Assembly (NCBI RefSeq): GCF_021531055.1
Contig: NZ_JADYTL010000001.1
Location: 1-64,000 of the forward strand
Length of the DNA stretch: 64,000 nucleotides
Source: Collinsella tanakaei
Lineage (GTDB): Bacteria > Actinomycetota > Coriobacteriia > Coriobacteriales > Coriobacteriaceae
Direction: 5' to 3'
Below, in pieces: positions 34,736-43,585 of the stretch. The position numbers and the translations under genes are program-made. Positions within the stretch are counted from its first letter, which is position 1; each line of letters begins with the position of its first letter. The notes under the pieces were generated by a model. It saw nothing but the letters and a program-made list of their open reading frames with translations. It had not been told where the DNA came from and searched no databases.

Positions 34736-35002
34736 CTAATTGTCCTTATGCGGGCAGTTCTCGCAGGAGTGCGGGGCGTCCGTGGACGCGGAGCTGCCGG
34801 AGGTCGCCGCGGTGCTGGAGCTTCCGCCGCGCTGGTCGGTGTTGTAGAAGCCCGATCCCTTGAACTCGATGCCGCTCGGGCTGAAGACCTTTTCCGCGGG
34901 GCTGCCGCAGTCGGGACAGGTGACGTCGGGGCGCTCGAGCATGCCGTGCTCGACCTCGAAGACGGAGCCGCACGACGTGCAGCGGTAATCGTAACGTGCC
35001 AT
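34736..35002 (-). CDS. FmdB-family zinc-ribbon protein
   Basis: The 88-residue protein begins MARYDYRCTSCGSVFEVEH with a partner CPDCGS, the FmdB zinc ribbon. A short Ser/Thr-rich linker follows, then an extra CENCPH motif at the C-terminus. GAGGTATCCG precedes the start. Members are presumed regulators or zinc-binding accessory proteins; no target is evident. It converges with rsmB. Confidence 0.88.
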   Translation of the reverse strand: MARYDYRCTSCGSVFEVEHGMLERPDVTCPDCGSPAEKVFSPSGIEFKGSGFYNTDQRGGSSSTAATSGSSASTDAPHSCENCPHKDN

Positions 35003-35031
35003 CGGATACCTCGAATTCCACTTTGCTCAGA

Positions 35032-35055
35032 CCCCCGCCGGGCGAGCGGCGGGGG
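35032..35055. terminator. GC-rich hairpin in the fmdB leader / end of the amylase gene
   Basis: A 9-bp stem CCCCCGCCG/CGGCGGGGG with a 6-base loop. It lies downstream of the GH13-GH77 gene and inside the likely leader of the FmdB gene, both on the minus strand. There is no T tract, so it may be a weak terminator or leader structure. Confidence 0.45.
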
Positions 35056-35072
35056 ATTGTTCAACCTTGCAT

Positions 35073-35100
35073 ACTGTACCCGAAACCCCCTGCGATGCAA
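35073..35100 (-). promoter_or_regulatory. Promoter of the FmdB-family gene
   Basis: On the minus strand TTGCAT and TACAGT are spaced by 16 bases, about 70 bases before the start codon. Confidence 0.5.
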
Positions 35101-35165
35101 ACGCATCCGCACGCGTTTCCACATGAGGCCCCGAGTCGCGCGCCGTGATCGCGCTGCGACGGATC

Positions 35166-38100
35166 TTACGCCTTGCCCGCGCTTCGTCCCGTCGCATTTC
35201 CGAGTTCGCGGATCCAGGCGCAGGAGCGCTCGATGGCCTCCTCGTCGGCCTGCCACGACCAGTTGCCCTCGGTCGTGCCGGGGACGTTCATGCGCGCGTC
35301 GTCATCGAGCAGCAGCACGTCCTGCAGCGGCATCATGACCACATCGGCGGCGCTTTCGAAGGCGAGCTTGGCGATGTCCTTCGCGAGCTCGATCTGCTCG
35401 TCGGTCGTCTTGTCGGCCGCCCAGCGCGCCGACGTCCAGCCGACGAGCGTCGAGGTGTCGTGCGTCGAGGTGTAGACGATCTTCTCGGCACCGGGACGCA
35501 CGCCGTCGCGGATGTCGTAGTCCTCGAACTCGAGCACGTCCATGCCCGGGAAGCCGCAAGACGCCGTCAGGGCGCGTACCGCGGGCGTGAGGTAGCCCAG
35601 GTCCTCGGCGATGAAGGGGAGGGGTCCGAACTCGCGCTTGGCGCGCTCGAACAGCTCGATACCCGGTCCGGGCAGCCAGCGCCCGGCGCTGCCGTCCTTG
35701 CCGGCGGGGATGCTGAAGTACGACTGGAAGCCCAGGAAATGATCGAGGCGCACGCGGTCGTAGAGCGCCAACGACCGGCGGAGCCGTTCGATCCACCAGG
35801 TATAGCCGTCGGCGCGCATATGGTCCCACCGATAGGTGGGGTTGCCCCACACCTGGCCGGTCTCGGAGAACCGATCGGGCGGCGTGCCGGCGATCTCGGT
35901 CGGCATGCCGTATGCCGACAGCGAGAACATCTCAGGCTCGCTCCAGGCGTCGGCGGAGTCGTCGGAGACGTAGATGGGGATGTCGCCGATGATCTCGATG
36001 CCACGCTCGTGGGCATAGGCGAGCAGCTCGCGCCATTCGATATCGAAGCGGTACTGCGTGAACGCATGGAAGCGTCCGTTCTCGATGAAGCGGGCGTCAT
36101 CGAGGATGCGCACGTCGTAGTGGGCGTAGGCGCGCGGCCACCGGTGACGGCTGGCACCGCGGGAGGCGTCCTTGACGGCCATGAAGGCGCAGTACGGGTC
36201 GAGCCAGACCTCGTTGCGTTCGAGGAACGCGAGGTAGTCGGGGTCGTCTTCGCCGCCGCCGGCGAAGAAGTCCGCGAACTCGCCTCGCAGCTGGTCGGCA
36301 TCCTCCTCGAGCAGCGCCATGTTGCCGGCGAAGGCCGAGGGGCCCGCGTAGGGCGAGCCGTATGCGTCGGTCGGGTTGACCGGCAGGACCTGCCAGTAAC
36401 GGGCGCCCATGTCGACGAGGTGGTCGATGAAGCGCTTGGCGGGCTCACCGAGCGTGCCGGGACGATCCCCGTTGGGGACCGAGGTGATGTGGCATACGAC
36501 GCCCCAGCCGCGGTCGAGCGGCTTTTGGAGCCGTTCGACATCGTGGAAGTAGGCGACGGCGCTGCCGAGCGGCCATAGCGCCACCTCGGCCGTACCGTCA
36601 TCACGTCTGACCAGGTCGGCGCCGCCGATCACGTCGATACCCATCTCGCCCTCGAAGGGGATGGACACCACATGTCGCTTATCCAGGCTGCGGTTCACGA
36701 CGATGCTCGCACGCTGTCCGTCTTCGCCGCGCCTCGTGTACATGAGGACGTCGTCGTTCAAAGCGCGCGCCTCGATATCGCCGGTGACGAACAGCGGGAG
36801 CGTGCGACGCAGCGCCACCGTGTCGCGGACCATGTTGAAGAAGTCGGTGTCCTCGTGACCCCACGGATAGGTGGCGCGGTTGCCGGGGTCGGTCAGCCCC
36901 TGCACGCCGGCCTCGTCGCCGTAGTAGATGGACGGCACGCCGGCGAAGGTCATCTGGATGAGGGAGGCGAGCCAAAAGCGGCTCTTGGCGAGGCCGAGCG
37001 CATCGTCGGACAGGCGCCAGGACCCGCGCTGGTTCTCGGGGAGCGCGTCGATATCGGGAAGTCCGCCCAGCACCGAGACGATACGGGGACGATCGTGGCT
37101 GCCCAGCAGGTTGAGGGCGCAGAAGAGGGCCTCGCGCGGGTAGTTCTCGCGCAGCGACTCGATCGCCTCGGCGGCATGGTAGGCGGTGTAGCCGTCGTTC
37201 TCGCCGGTGAGCAGTCCGAGCACCATATCGCGGAAGGGATAGTTCATGGCCGAATCGAGCTGGTCGCCGAGCAGGTAGTGACGGAGCTTGCCGTAGGCGA
37301 TCTTGTTGGAGGCGTCCTCCCAGACCTCGCCGAGCACGAGCGCGTCGCTTTTCTCCGCGGTCGCGGCGGCCTTGATGCCGTCGAGCATCTCGTCGGAAAG
37401 CTCGTCGGCCACGTCGAGGCGCCAGCCGCGGGCACCGGCGCGCAGCCAGTAGCGGATCACGCCGTTGGGGCCCAAAATAAGGTCGTGGATCGCCTGGGAC
37501 TGCTGGTTCACCGCGGGCATGTTGCCCACACCCCACCAGCAATCGTAGGTGCCGTCGTCGTTGATGCGGAAGGCGTCGCGCCACTCGGAATCCTTGTCGC
37601 CCGACCAGGCGCCGGGCTCGGGATAGTTGCCGTACGCGTTGAAGTAGATCGAATCGCTGCCGGTGTGGTTGAACACGCCGTCGAGGATGATCGAGATGCC
37701 ATGCGCACGCGCGGTCGCGCAGAGCCTGCGGAAATCCTCCTCGGTGCCGAGGAGCTGATCGATCTTCATGTAATCGGCGGTGTCGTAGCGATGGTTGCTC
37801 GCCGCCTCGAAGATCGGGTTGAGGTAGATCGAGGTGATGCCCATCTCGGCGAGATGGGGGAGGTGCTCTTCGATGCCGCGGAGGGACCCGCCGTAGAAGT
37901 CCCAGCTTCGGATATCGCCGGTCTCGTCGCGGTCGTAGACGGGAGGTGTGCTCCAGTCCTCCACGATATGCTGGTTGCAGCCACGCCGCGGGTGCGCGAG
38001 GCGCTCGAGCGCGCGGGCTTTCCAATCCTCGTCGCGGGCGTAGCGGTCCGGGAAGATCTGGTAGACGATGCCGCGCTCGTACCACGTCGGGCGCTGGGCG

Positions 38101-38468
38101 CGATGCTTGTAGACCGAGATCTGGAACGACGGTACGTTGTCGTAATCGTAGGTGACGCCTTCGCCGCCCGTGGCGCCCTGGGGTGCGCCGACGCGGAGCT
38201 CGAAGCCGTCGTTCGTGCGGACGATGAAGTGGTACCAGACGATCTGGGGCTCGTCGAGGGAGATCTGTGCGGAGTACATGCCCTCGCCGTCACCGATCAG
38301 GGGGTAGAGCGTCTCACCGACGCCGTCTACCCACGTGCGGACCGTGCAGGTGATGCCGGCGGCATCCTCTTTGTAGACCTCGAGGGAAAGCGTCACGGTC
38401 GTTCCGACTTCGACCGCACCGAAGGGGGAGCGGAATCGGGGAAGCCTGCTGTTGTGACGAAGTTTCAT
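35166..38468 (-). CDS. Fused alpha-amylase/neopullulanase (GH13) and 4-alpha-glucanotransferase (GH77)
   Basis: The 1,100-residue protein joins two complete enzymes. Residues 1-115 resemble a CBM34-type starch-binding domain. Residues about 125-600 are a GH13 domain with catalytic Asp in RGWRLDVADE (about 349), Glu in VLGEVWED (about 380) and Asp in LLGSHDRPR (about 455). Residues about 650-1,090 are a GH77 amylomaltase with RLDHFLGF (Asp about 909), FIAEDLGYL (Glu about 953) and STHDTSTLVGW (Asp about 1,003). It has no signal peptide, so it acts in the cytoplasm, probably debranching or trimming maltodextrins and disproportionating the products for glycogen phosphorylase. The start has AAGGAAC. 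It is adjacent to the glycogen cluster but behind its own gap and the glgA terminator. Confidence 0.93.
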   Translation of the reverse strand: MKLRHNSRLPRFRSPFGAVEVGTTVTLSLEVYKEDAAGITCTVRTWVDGVGETLYPLIGDGEGMYSAQISLDEPQIVWYHFIVRTNDGFELRVGAPQGATGGEGVTYDYDNVPSFQISVYKHRAQRPTWYERGIVYQIFPDRYARDEDWKARALERLAHPRRGCNQHIVEDWSTPPVYDRDETGDIRSWDFYGGSLRGIEEHLPHLAEMGITSIYLNPIFEAASNHRYDTADYMKIDQLLGTEEDFRRLCATARAHGISIILDGVFNHTGSDSIYFNAYGNYPEPGAWSGDKDSEWRDAFRINDDGTYDCWWGVGNMPAVNQQSQAIHDLILGPNGVIRYWLRAGARGWRLDVADELSDEMLDGIKAAATAEKSDALVLGEVWEDASNKIAYGKLRHYLLGDQLDSAMNYPFRDMVLGLLTGENDGYTAYHAAEAIESLRENYPREALFCALNLLGSHDRPRIVSVLGGLPDIDALPENQRGSWRLSDDALGLAKSRFWLASLIQMTFAGVPSIYYGDEAGVQGLTDPGNRATYPWGHEDTDFFNMVRDTVALRRTLPLFVTGDIEARALNDDVLMYTRRGEDGQRASIVVNRSLDKRHVVSIPFEGEMGIDVIGGADLVRRDDGTAEVALWPLGSAVAYFHDVERLQKPLDRGWGVVCHITSVPNGDRPGTLGEPAKRFIDHLVDMGARYWQVLPVNPTDAYGSPYAGPSAFAGNMALLEEDADQLRGEFADFFAGGGEDDPDYLAFLERNEVWLDPYCAFMAVKDASRGASRHRWPRAYAHYDVRILDDARFIENGRFHAFTQYRFDIEWRELLAYAHERGIEIIGDIPIYVSDDSADAWSEPEMFSLSAYGMPTEIAGTPPDRFSETGQVWGNPTYRWDHMRADGYTWWIERLRRSLALYDRVRLDHFLGFQSYFSIPAGKDGSAGRWLPGPGIELFERAKREFGPLPFIAEDLGYLTPAVRALTASCGFPGMDVLEFEDYDIRDGVRPGAEKIVYTSTHDTSTLVGWTSARWAADKTTDEQIELAKDIAKLAFESAADVVMMPLQDVLLLDDDARMNVPGTTEGNWSWQADEEAIERSCAWIRELGNATGRSAGKA

Positions 38469-38681
38469 AGCGTGTTCCTTGCGTTATCGATACGCCCATC
38501 TCGGGGATGCACCCGAGTCGTCTGGGCGAAAGAGTCACATATCGGTGCAATTTTATCGTACTTGCGGGAACGATTACGGACCGTTGCCGACCAATTGCCG
38601 ATTTTTCGGATGGTATGAGGCTGTAATGGCAGCTCAAGAGCTGTTTGCAGGAAGCCTGTACGGGTTTTGGCCACCAAGAAA

Positions 38682-38711
38682 AACGGGGCGAGCCGTGAAG
38701 CTCGCCCCGTT
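38682..38711 (-). terminator. Terminator after glgA
   Basis: A 12-bp stem (AACGGGGCGAGC/GCTCGCCCCGTT) with a CGTGAA loop. On the minus strand it is followed by TTTTTCTTGG, 30 bases past the glgA stop. Confidence 0.85.
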
Positions 38712-38741
38712 TCGGACGTACTGTTTGCGAAGATGCGCGGC

Positions 38742-41087
38742 TTAGCGCTTCTTGCGCGTCGTCGTCTTGCGGGCGGCGGAGACGGTGGTCGCCTTCGGGG
38801 CGGCGGGCTTCTCCTCGGTCTCGGTCGCCTTGGCAGCGGTCGCCGGCTTGGCTGCCGTCGTCTTCGCGGTCGAGGCGGTCGCCTTGGCCGTCGTCTTCTT
38901 GGCGGCAGTCGCCTTCGTCGCCGTGGTCTTGGCGGCAGCGGTCTTGGTCGCGGTCGCCGTGGCTGCCGTCGTCTTCTCGGCGACTGCGGTCTCCTTCGCG
39001 GCGGCAGTCGCCTTGGTCGCGGTCGTCTTCGTCGCCGTGGTCTTGGTGGCAGCGGCCTTCGCGGAGGTCGTCTTGGTCGCGGTCGTCTTCGTCGCCTTGG
39101 CGGTCTTGGTCGCGGTCGCCTTGGCGGTCGCGGTCTTCGCCGCAGCCGTCTTGGTTGTCGTGGTTGCCTTCGTGGTCGTCTCGGCCTTCGCTGCAGTCGT
39201 CTCGGTAGCCGTTGCGGCCTTGGTCGAAGCGGCCTTGGCCGTCGTCTTGGAAGCGGCGGTCTTCGTAGCCGCGGCGGCCTTGGTGGCAGTCGACTTCGCA
39301 GCCGTGGTCTTCGCGGTCGTCGCCTTGGCGGCCGTGGACTTGGCGGTCGCGGTCTTGGCAGTCGCGGTCTTGGTCGCGGTCGTCTTCTTGGCTGCGGGCT
39401 TCTTGGCCGTGGCGGTCTTGGTCGCCTTGGTCGCGGCCTTCTTCGCCGCGGACTCGGCAGGTGCCGGCTCGGCCTTCGCGGGCGCGTCGTCAGCGGTCTT
39501 CACCGCGGCATCGGCAGCCTTGTCCTCATCGGCAGCGGCGGGCTTCTCCTCCGCCTTGGCGGGCTCGGCCTTGGGCTCGTCGTCGGTCGCCGGGGTCTCC
39601 GGCTCAGCCGCAAAAGGGACGTAGCGCTCGAGCTCGGGATGCAAGCCGTAGTAGAGGTCCATGTACTGGTCGGCGGAACGCGTCCAGCTGAAGTCCGCGG
39701 TCATCGCGTTGTCCACGAGCTTGTTCCACGCGTCCTTGTCGTCCCAGAAGGTGCGGGCCGCGCGGAAGACGGCATCGCCCATCTCGTCGCCGTTGAAGTG
39801 GGTGAAGGTGAAGCCCGTGCCCTCGCCGGTGAACATGTTGTAGGGGATGACGGTGTCCTTGAGGCCGCCGGTCTCGCGGACGATGGGCAGGGTGCCGTAG
39901 CGCATGGCGATCATCTGGGACAGACCGCAGGGCTCGAACAGCGACGGCATGAGGAACATGTCGGCGCCGGAGTACATGCGCTGCGAGAGGAACGGGTCGA
40001 ACTCGATGCGCGCGGCCATGCTGCCCGGATAGGTGCGCTCGAAGTAGCGCAGCGCCTCCTCGTACTCGGCATCGCCGGTGCCGAGCACGGCCACCTGGAC
40101 GCCGCCGGACAGGATGCGGTCGAGCGAGTAGGTGACGAGGTCCATACCCTTCTGGCGGGTGAGACGCGTGACCATGACCATGAGGGGACGGTCATCGCGG
40201 ACCTCGAGGCCCAGCTCGGCCTGAAGGGCGGCTTTGCACGCAGCCTTGCCGGAGCGGTCCTCGACCGTGTAGTTGGCGTGGATGCGGTCATCGGTCGCCG
40301 GGTCGTTGCGCTTGGTGTCCAGACCGTTCAGGATACCGGACAGGATGTTCTCGCGGCGACGGAGCACGCCGTCGAGGCCCTCGCCGAACTCCGGCGTGCG
40401 GATCTCCCACGCGTAGGTGGGGGAGACGGTCGTGATGGCGTCGGTGTAGTTCAGCGCGCCCTGCATGTAGTTGATGGAGCGCTCGTCGCAGCGCAGCTGA
40501 CGGACGGCCGGCTCGATGTGGGACAGGCCGAGCACGTCGCCGAGCAGCATGTCGGTGAACTGGCCCTGGAAGGCGATGTTGTGGATCGAGAAGACGGTCT
40601 TGACGTTCTGGTAGATCGGGTTGGCCATGTAGAACTCGCGCAGGAACACGGGGGCCATGGCGGTGTGCCAATCGTTGCAGTGGAGCACGTCGCACATAAA
40701 GCCGTCGGGCAGGTACTGCAGGCTCTCGCAGATGGCCTTGGAGAAGAAGGCGAAGCGCTCGCCGTCATCGAAGAAGCCGTACGGATAGCTGCGGTCGAAG
40801 TAGTGCTCGTTGTCCAGGAACAGGTAGGTGACGCCATCGTAGACCAGGCGCTCGAGGCCGCAGTACTCGTTGCGCCAACCCAGCGGCACGTAGAACTGGC
40901 CGACGTGCTCCATCTGGTCCTTATGGGTCTGCGCGATGGTGGAGTACTTCGGAACCATGACGATGACGTTGGCACCGGCGGCGACAAGGTAGGCGGGCAG
41001 CGAACCCGCGACGTCGCCCAGACCACCCGTCTTGACGAAGGGGGCCGCCTCGGCGCTCGCGAACACGACGTTAAGCTTTCTTGCCAT
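38742..41087 (-). CDS. glgA: Glycogen synthase with a histone-H1-like C-terminal tail
   Basis: Residues 1 to about 490 are a complete GT5 glycogen synthase that adds glucose from ADP-glucose. The ADP-glucose motif KTGGLGDVAGSLP lies at 19-31, and the C-terminal catalytic motif SLFEPCGLSQMIAMRYGTLP at about 382-401. The remaining 290 residues are low-complexity. About 60 acidic Ala/Glu/Asp-rich residues come first, then about 230 residues almost only of Ala, Thr and Lys (for example AAKKTTAKATASTAKTTAAK) ending RKTTTRKKR. This part is intrinsically disordered, strongly basic and resembles eukaryotic histone H1 or bacterial Hc1-like tails. Typical GlgA proteins have about 480 residues and no such tail. 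The frame is uninterrupted, so this is not a misread fusion. Start at ATG 41087 with AGGAGAG. Confidence 0.95.
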   Translation of the reverse strand: MARKLNVVFASAEAAPFVKTGGLGDVAGSLPAYLVAAGANVIVMVPKYSTIAQTHKDQMEHVGQFYVPLGWRNEYCGLERLVYDGVTYLFLDNEHYFDRSYPYGFFDDGERFAFFSKAICESLQYLPDGFMCDVLHCNDWHTAMAPVFLREFYMANPIYQNVKTVFSIHNIAFQGQFTDMLLGDVLGLSHIEPAVRQLRCDERSINYMQGALNYTDAITTVSPTYAWEIRTPEFGEGLDGVLRRRENILSGILNGLDTKRNDPATDDRIHANYTVEDRSGKAACKAALQAELGLEVRDDRPLMVMVTRLTRQKGMDLVTYSLDRILSGGVQVAVLGTGDAEYEEALRYFERTYPGSMAARIEFDPFLSQRMYSGADMFLMPSLFEPCGLSQMIAMRYGTLPIVRETGGLKDTVIPYNMFTGEGTGFTFTHFNGDEMGDAVFRAARTFWDDKDAWNKLVDNAMTADFSWTRSADQYMDLYYGLHPELERYVPFAAEPETPATDDEPKAEPAKAEEKPAAADEDKAADAAVKTADDAPAKAEPAPAESAAKKAATKATKTATAKKPAAKKTTATKTATAKTATAKSTAAKATTAKTTAAKSTATKAAAATKTAASKTTAKAASTKAATATETTAAKAETTTKATTTTKTAAAKTATAKATATKTAKATKTTATKTTSAKAAATKTTATKTTATKATAAAKETAVAEKTTAATATATKTAAAKTTATKATAAKKTTAKATASTAKTTAAKPATAAKATETEEKPAAPKATTVSAARKTTTRKKR
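38745..39440. repeat. Low-complexity coding repeat encoding the glgA basic tail
   Basis: The DNA is built of variants of GTCTTGGTCGCGGTCGCC and GTCGTCTTCGTCGCCG on the plus strand (Lys/Thr/Ala codons on the coding strand). Units are not exact, which suggests repeated slippage and drift. Length variation between strains is likely. Confidence 0.8.
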
Positions 41088-41127
41088 GGAAAATCTCTCC
41101 TGTTACTTCAGCGTTCAGTGGCAAAAT

Positions 41128-41153
41128 CGCCGCCCGGCGCGGGCCGGACGGCG
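41128..41153 (-). terminator. Terminator or attenuator between glgD and glgA
   Basis: An 11-bp stem with one mismatch (CGCCGCCCGGC/GCCGGACGGCG), followed on the minus strand by ATTTTGCC. It lies between the glgD stop and the glgA start, so it could reduce glgA expression relative to glgCD. Confidence 0.65.
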
Positions 41154-41212
41154 ATTCAATGATACCTCGAAATGCGCGAATGCGTGGCCGAGGGGTCATT
41201 TCGTAACGTTCG

Positions 41213-42322
41213 TTACGCGGTGATGGGCGCCTTTCCCACGGAGAGGATCGCATCGGGCGTACCGCGCAGCTCGGTGTTGGCGGGCACGACGTTGTTCTTG
41301 TCGATGATGGCGTTCTCGACGCGGGCGCCGGTCTTGATGTGGACGCCCTGCATGATGATGCTGTTCACGACGTTCGCGCCGGACTCGACGATGACGCCGC
41401 GGGACAGGATCGAGTTGCGGACCGTGCCCATGATCTCGCAGCCCGCGGAGATGCGCGAGTTGCAGGCGACCGAGCCGGCGGCGTACTTGGCCGGCGGCGC
41501 GTCGTGGGCCTTGGTGAGGATCGGGCGATCCTTATCGAAGAGCTGCTTGTTGATGACCGGATCGAGCATCTCCATGCTGCGCTGGTAGTAGGTGACCTCG
41601 TCGAACATGCCGACGGCGAGGCCCTTGAACTCGTAGCTGCACACATCGATACGCGCGAAGTCGCCGGCGATGGCCTCGAAGATGTCGAGGTAGTCGGCCG
41701 ACGCGTAGCGGTCGATGATCTTGAGGAGCAGCTCACGGTTGATGACGAAGCAGTCGACGAACTTGTTGTCGCCGTACTTGCAGCCCTCGCGGACCTGCTG
41801 GACGCGGCCGGCGTCGCCGATGACGAGCGAGCAGGCGTCCTCATGGTCGCGCTCGGCCTTGACGTAGACCATGGTGATGCCCACGCCGCTGGCCTCGTGC
41901 GCGTCGATGATGGCGTTCAGGTCCATGTTGAAGATGATGTTGGACCCCATGAGCACGACGTAGGGCTCCTTGGCACGCTGGAAGAGCGTCTTGTTGGAGA
42001 TGATGTCGCGCAGCAGGAAGCGCATGCCGGCCTTGGTGGTGCCGTAGGGGTTGCCGGGCAGCGGGAACAGGCCGCCGCGCTTGCGGTCGAGGCCCCAGTC
42101 CTTGCCGTGGCCGACGTGGTCGATGATGGAGCGGTAGTTACCCGGCATGACCAGACCGACCGTCTTGATGCCCGCGTTGGCCATGTTGGACAGCGGGAAG
42201 TCGATCAGGCGGTAGCGTCCCATGACGGGAACCGACGCGATGGGGCGGCTCTGCAGGAGGGTCTCCTGCTTGAGCGCCGTGTAGTTGGCTGTTATGTAAC
42301 CGATGGCCTTGTTGTTGATCAT
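41213..42322 (-). CDS. glgD: Glucose-1-phosphate adenylyltransferase subunit GlgD
   Basis: The 369-residue protein is homologous to GlgC but lacks the N-terminal Gly-rich pyrophosphorylase loop; it starts AIGYITANYTALKQETLLQ. It keeps PVMGRYRLIDFPLSNMANAG and the C-terminal left-handed beta-helix repeats. In Gram-positive bacteria GlgD is a non-catalytic partner that activates GlgC. The start lies 4 bases after the glgC stop with a GGGAAGGGGG site inside glgC, so the pair is translationally coupled. Confidence 0.93.
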   Translation of the reverse strand: MINNKAIGYITANYTALKQETLLQSRPIASVPVMGRYRLIDFPLSNMANAGIKTVGLVMPGNYRSIIDHVGHGKDWGLDRKRGGLFPLPGNPYGTTKAGMRFLLRDIISNKTLFQRAKEPYVVLMGSNIIFNMDLNAIIDAHEASGVGITMVYVKAERDHEDACSLVIGDAGRVQQVREGCKYGDNKFVDCFVINRELLLKIIDRYASADYLDIFEAIAGDFARIDVCSYEFKGLAVGMFDEVTYYQRSMEMLDPVINKQLFDKDRPILTKAHDAPPAKYAAGSVACNSRISAGCEIMGTVRNSILSRGVIVESGANVVNSIIMQGVHIKTGARVENAIIDKNNVVPANTELRGTPDAILSVGKAPITA

Positions 42323-42326
42323 CGGA

Positions 42327-43472
42327 TCATTCCCCCTTCCCGATGACGACGTCGTTTCCGACGACGGCGGTGTCCTTCTGCGTGTCGACGCTACCGAGCT
42401 TCACGCCCTCCTCGACGATGGCGTTTTCACCCAGGATGGCGCGGACCACATGGGCACCGCTCTTGACGACGGCGCCGGGAAGCAGGACGGAATCCTCGAC
42501 GACGGCACGCTCCTCGATCACGGCGTCCGTGGACAGGATGGAGTGGCGCGCGGTGCCGAAGATCTCGCAGCCGTTGGAGACCAGGCAGTCGTCGACGCGG
42601 CCGTTGGGGCCGATGTAGTGCGGCGGGCGCGTCGTGTCGTTGCTCATGATGGGCGCCGAGTTGTCGTAGATGTCGAACTCGGGGTTCTGGCCGAGCAGGC
42701 CCATGCTGGTCTCGTGGTAGCTCGCGATGGTGCCGACGTCCTTCCAGTACCCGTGGAACTTGTGGACGAACAGGCGCTTGCCGTCGGCGAGGGCCTTGGG
42801 GATGATGTCGCCGCCGAAGTCGTGGCTGGAGCGCTGATCGAGCGCGTCCTCCTCGAGCGCCTGGATCAGGAAGTCGGCGGTGAAGATGTAGATGCCCATG
42901 GACGCGAGGTTCGAATCGGGCTTCTCGGGCTTCTCGGTGAACTTGGTGATGCGGTCGTTGTCATCCGTGGTCAGGATGCCGAAGCGGCTCGCGTCCTCCC
43001 AAGGCACGGGCATGACGGCGATGGTGAGGTCCGCCCCGTTCTTGATGTGGTTGTCGAGCATCTCGCGGTAGTCCATGCGGTACAGCGCGTCACCGGACAG
43101 GATCAAGACGTACTCGGGGTCGTGCGACTTGATGTAGTCGAGGTTCTGCGTCACCGCGTCGGCGGTGCCGTTGTACCAGGCGCCGCCTTCCTGCGTGGCG
43201 TACGGCGGAAGGATGGACACGCCGCCACCGCGCTCGTCGAGATCCCACGAGGAACCCGATCCAAGGTACGCGTGCAGACGGTAGGGACGGTACTGCGTCA
43301 GAACGCCCACCGTGTCGATACCGGAGTTCGCGCAGTTCGACAGCGTAAAGTCGATGATCCTGTACTTGCCGCCGAACGAAACCGCCGGCTTGGCGATCTT
43401 GGATGTGAGCGCCCCCAATCTGCTTCCCTGTCCTCCTGCGAGGAGCATAGCGATGCATTCTTTTTTACTCAT
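42327..43472 (-). CDS. glgC: Glucose-1-phosphate adenylyltransferase catalytic subunit
   Basis: The 381-residue enzyme makes ADP-glucose, the donor for GlgA. The N-terminal motif [21 protein letters not shown] is complete up to its catalytic Arg/Lys region, followed by [15 protein letters not shown]. The glucose-1-phosphate site is near [12 protein letters not shown]-terminal hexapeptide repeats form a beta-helix. The start at 43472 (MSKKECIAM) has GAAGGAG; an upstream in-frame ATG at 43487 is less likely. It is coupled to glgD downstream. Confidence 0.95.
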   Translation of the reverse strand: MSKKECIAMLLAGGQGSRLGALTSKIAKPAVSFGGKYRIIDFTLSNCANSGIDTVGVLTQYRPYRLHAYLGSGSSWDLDERGGGVSILPPYATQEGGAWYNGTADAVTQNLDYIKSHDPEYVLILSGDALYRMDYREMLDNHIKNGADLTIAVMPVPWEDASRFGILTTDDNDRITKFTEKPEKPDSNLASMGIYIFTADFLIQALEEDALDQRSSHDFGGDIIPKALADGKRLFVHKFHGYWKDVGTIASYHETSMGLLGQNPEFDIYDNSAPIMSNDTTRPPHYIGPNGRVDDCLVSNGCEIFGTARHSILSTDAVIEERAVVEDSVLLPGAVVKSGAHVVRAILGENAIVEEGVKLGSVDTQKDTAVVGNDVVIGKGE

Positions 43473-43585
43473 CGAATTCTCCTTCATTGCCGTGCCGTTG
43501 CTAAAACCTTGCCTATCTATGCGATCGTCGGGCCGCGCACCCGTATGCCCCGAGACGCGCGGCCCGCTAAGGCCATCGGTGCGCG

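Noticed and set aside
34720-34745. tRNA T-loop-like GTTCGAATCC near the rsmB end
   Set aside because: The flanking bases cannot form the 5-bp T stem, and there is no acceptor or anticodon arm.
38667-41162. 831-residue open frame antisense to glgA, with Gly/Arg/Leu repeats
   Set aside because: The repeats are the complement of the Lys/Thr/Ala codons of the GlgA tail. The minus-strand frame has the full GT5 motifs.
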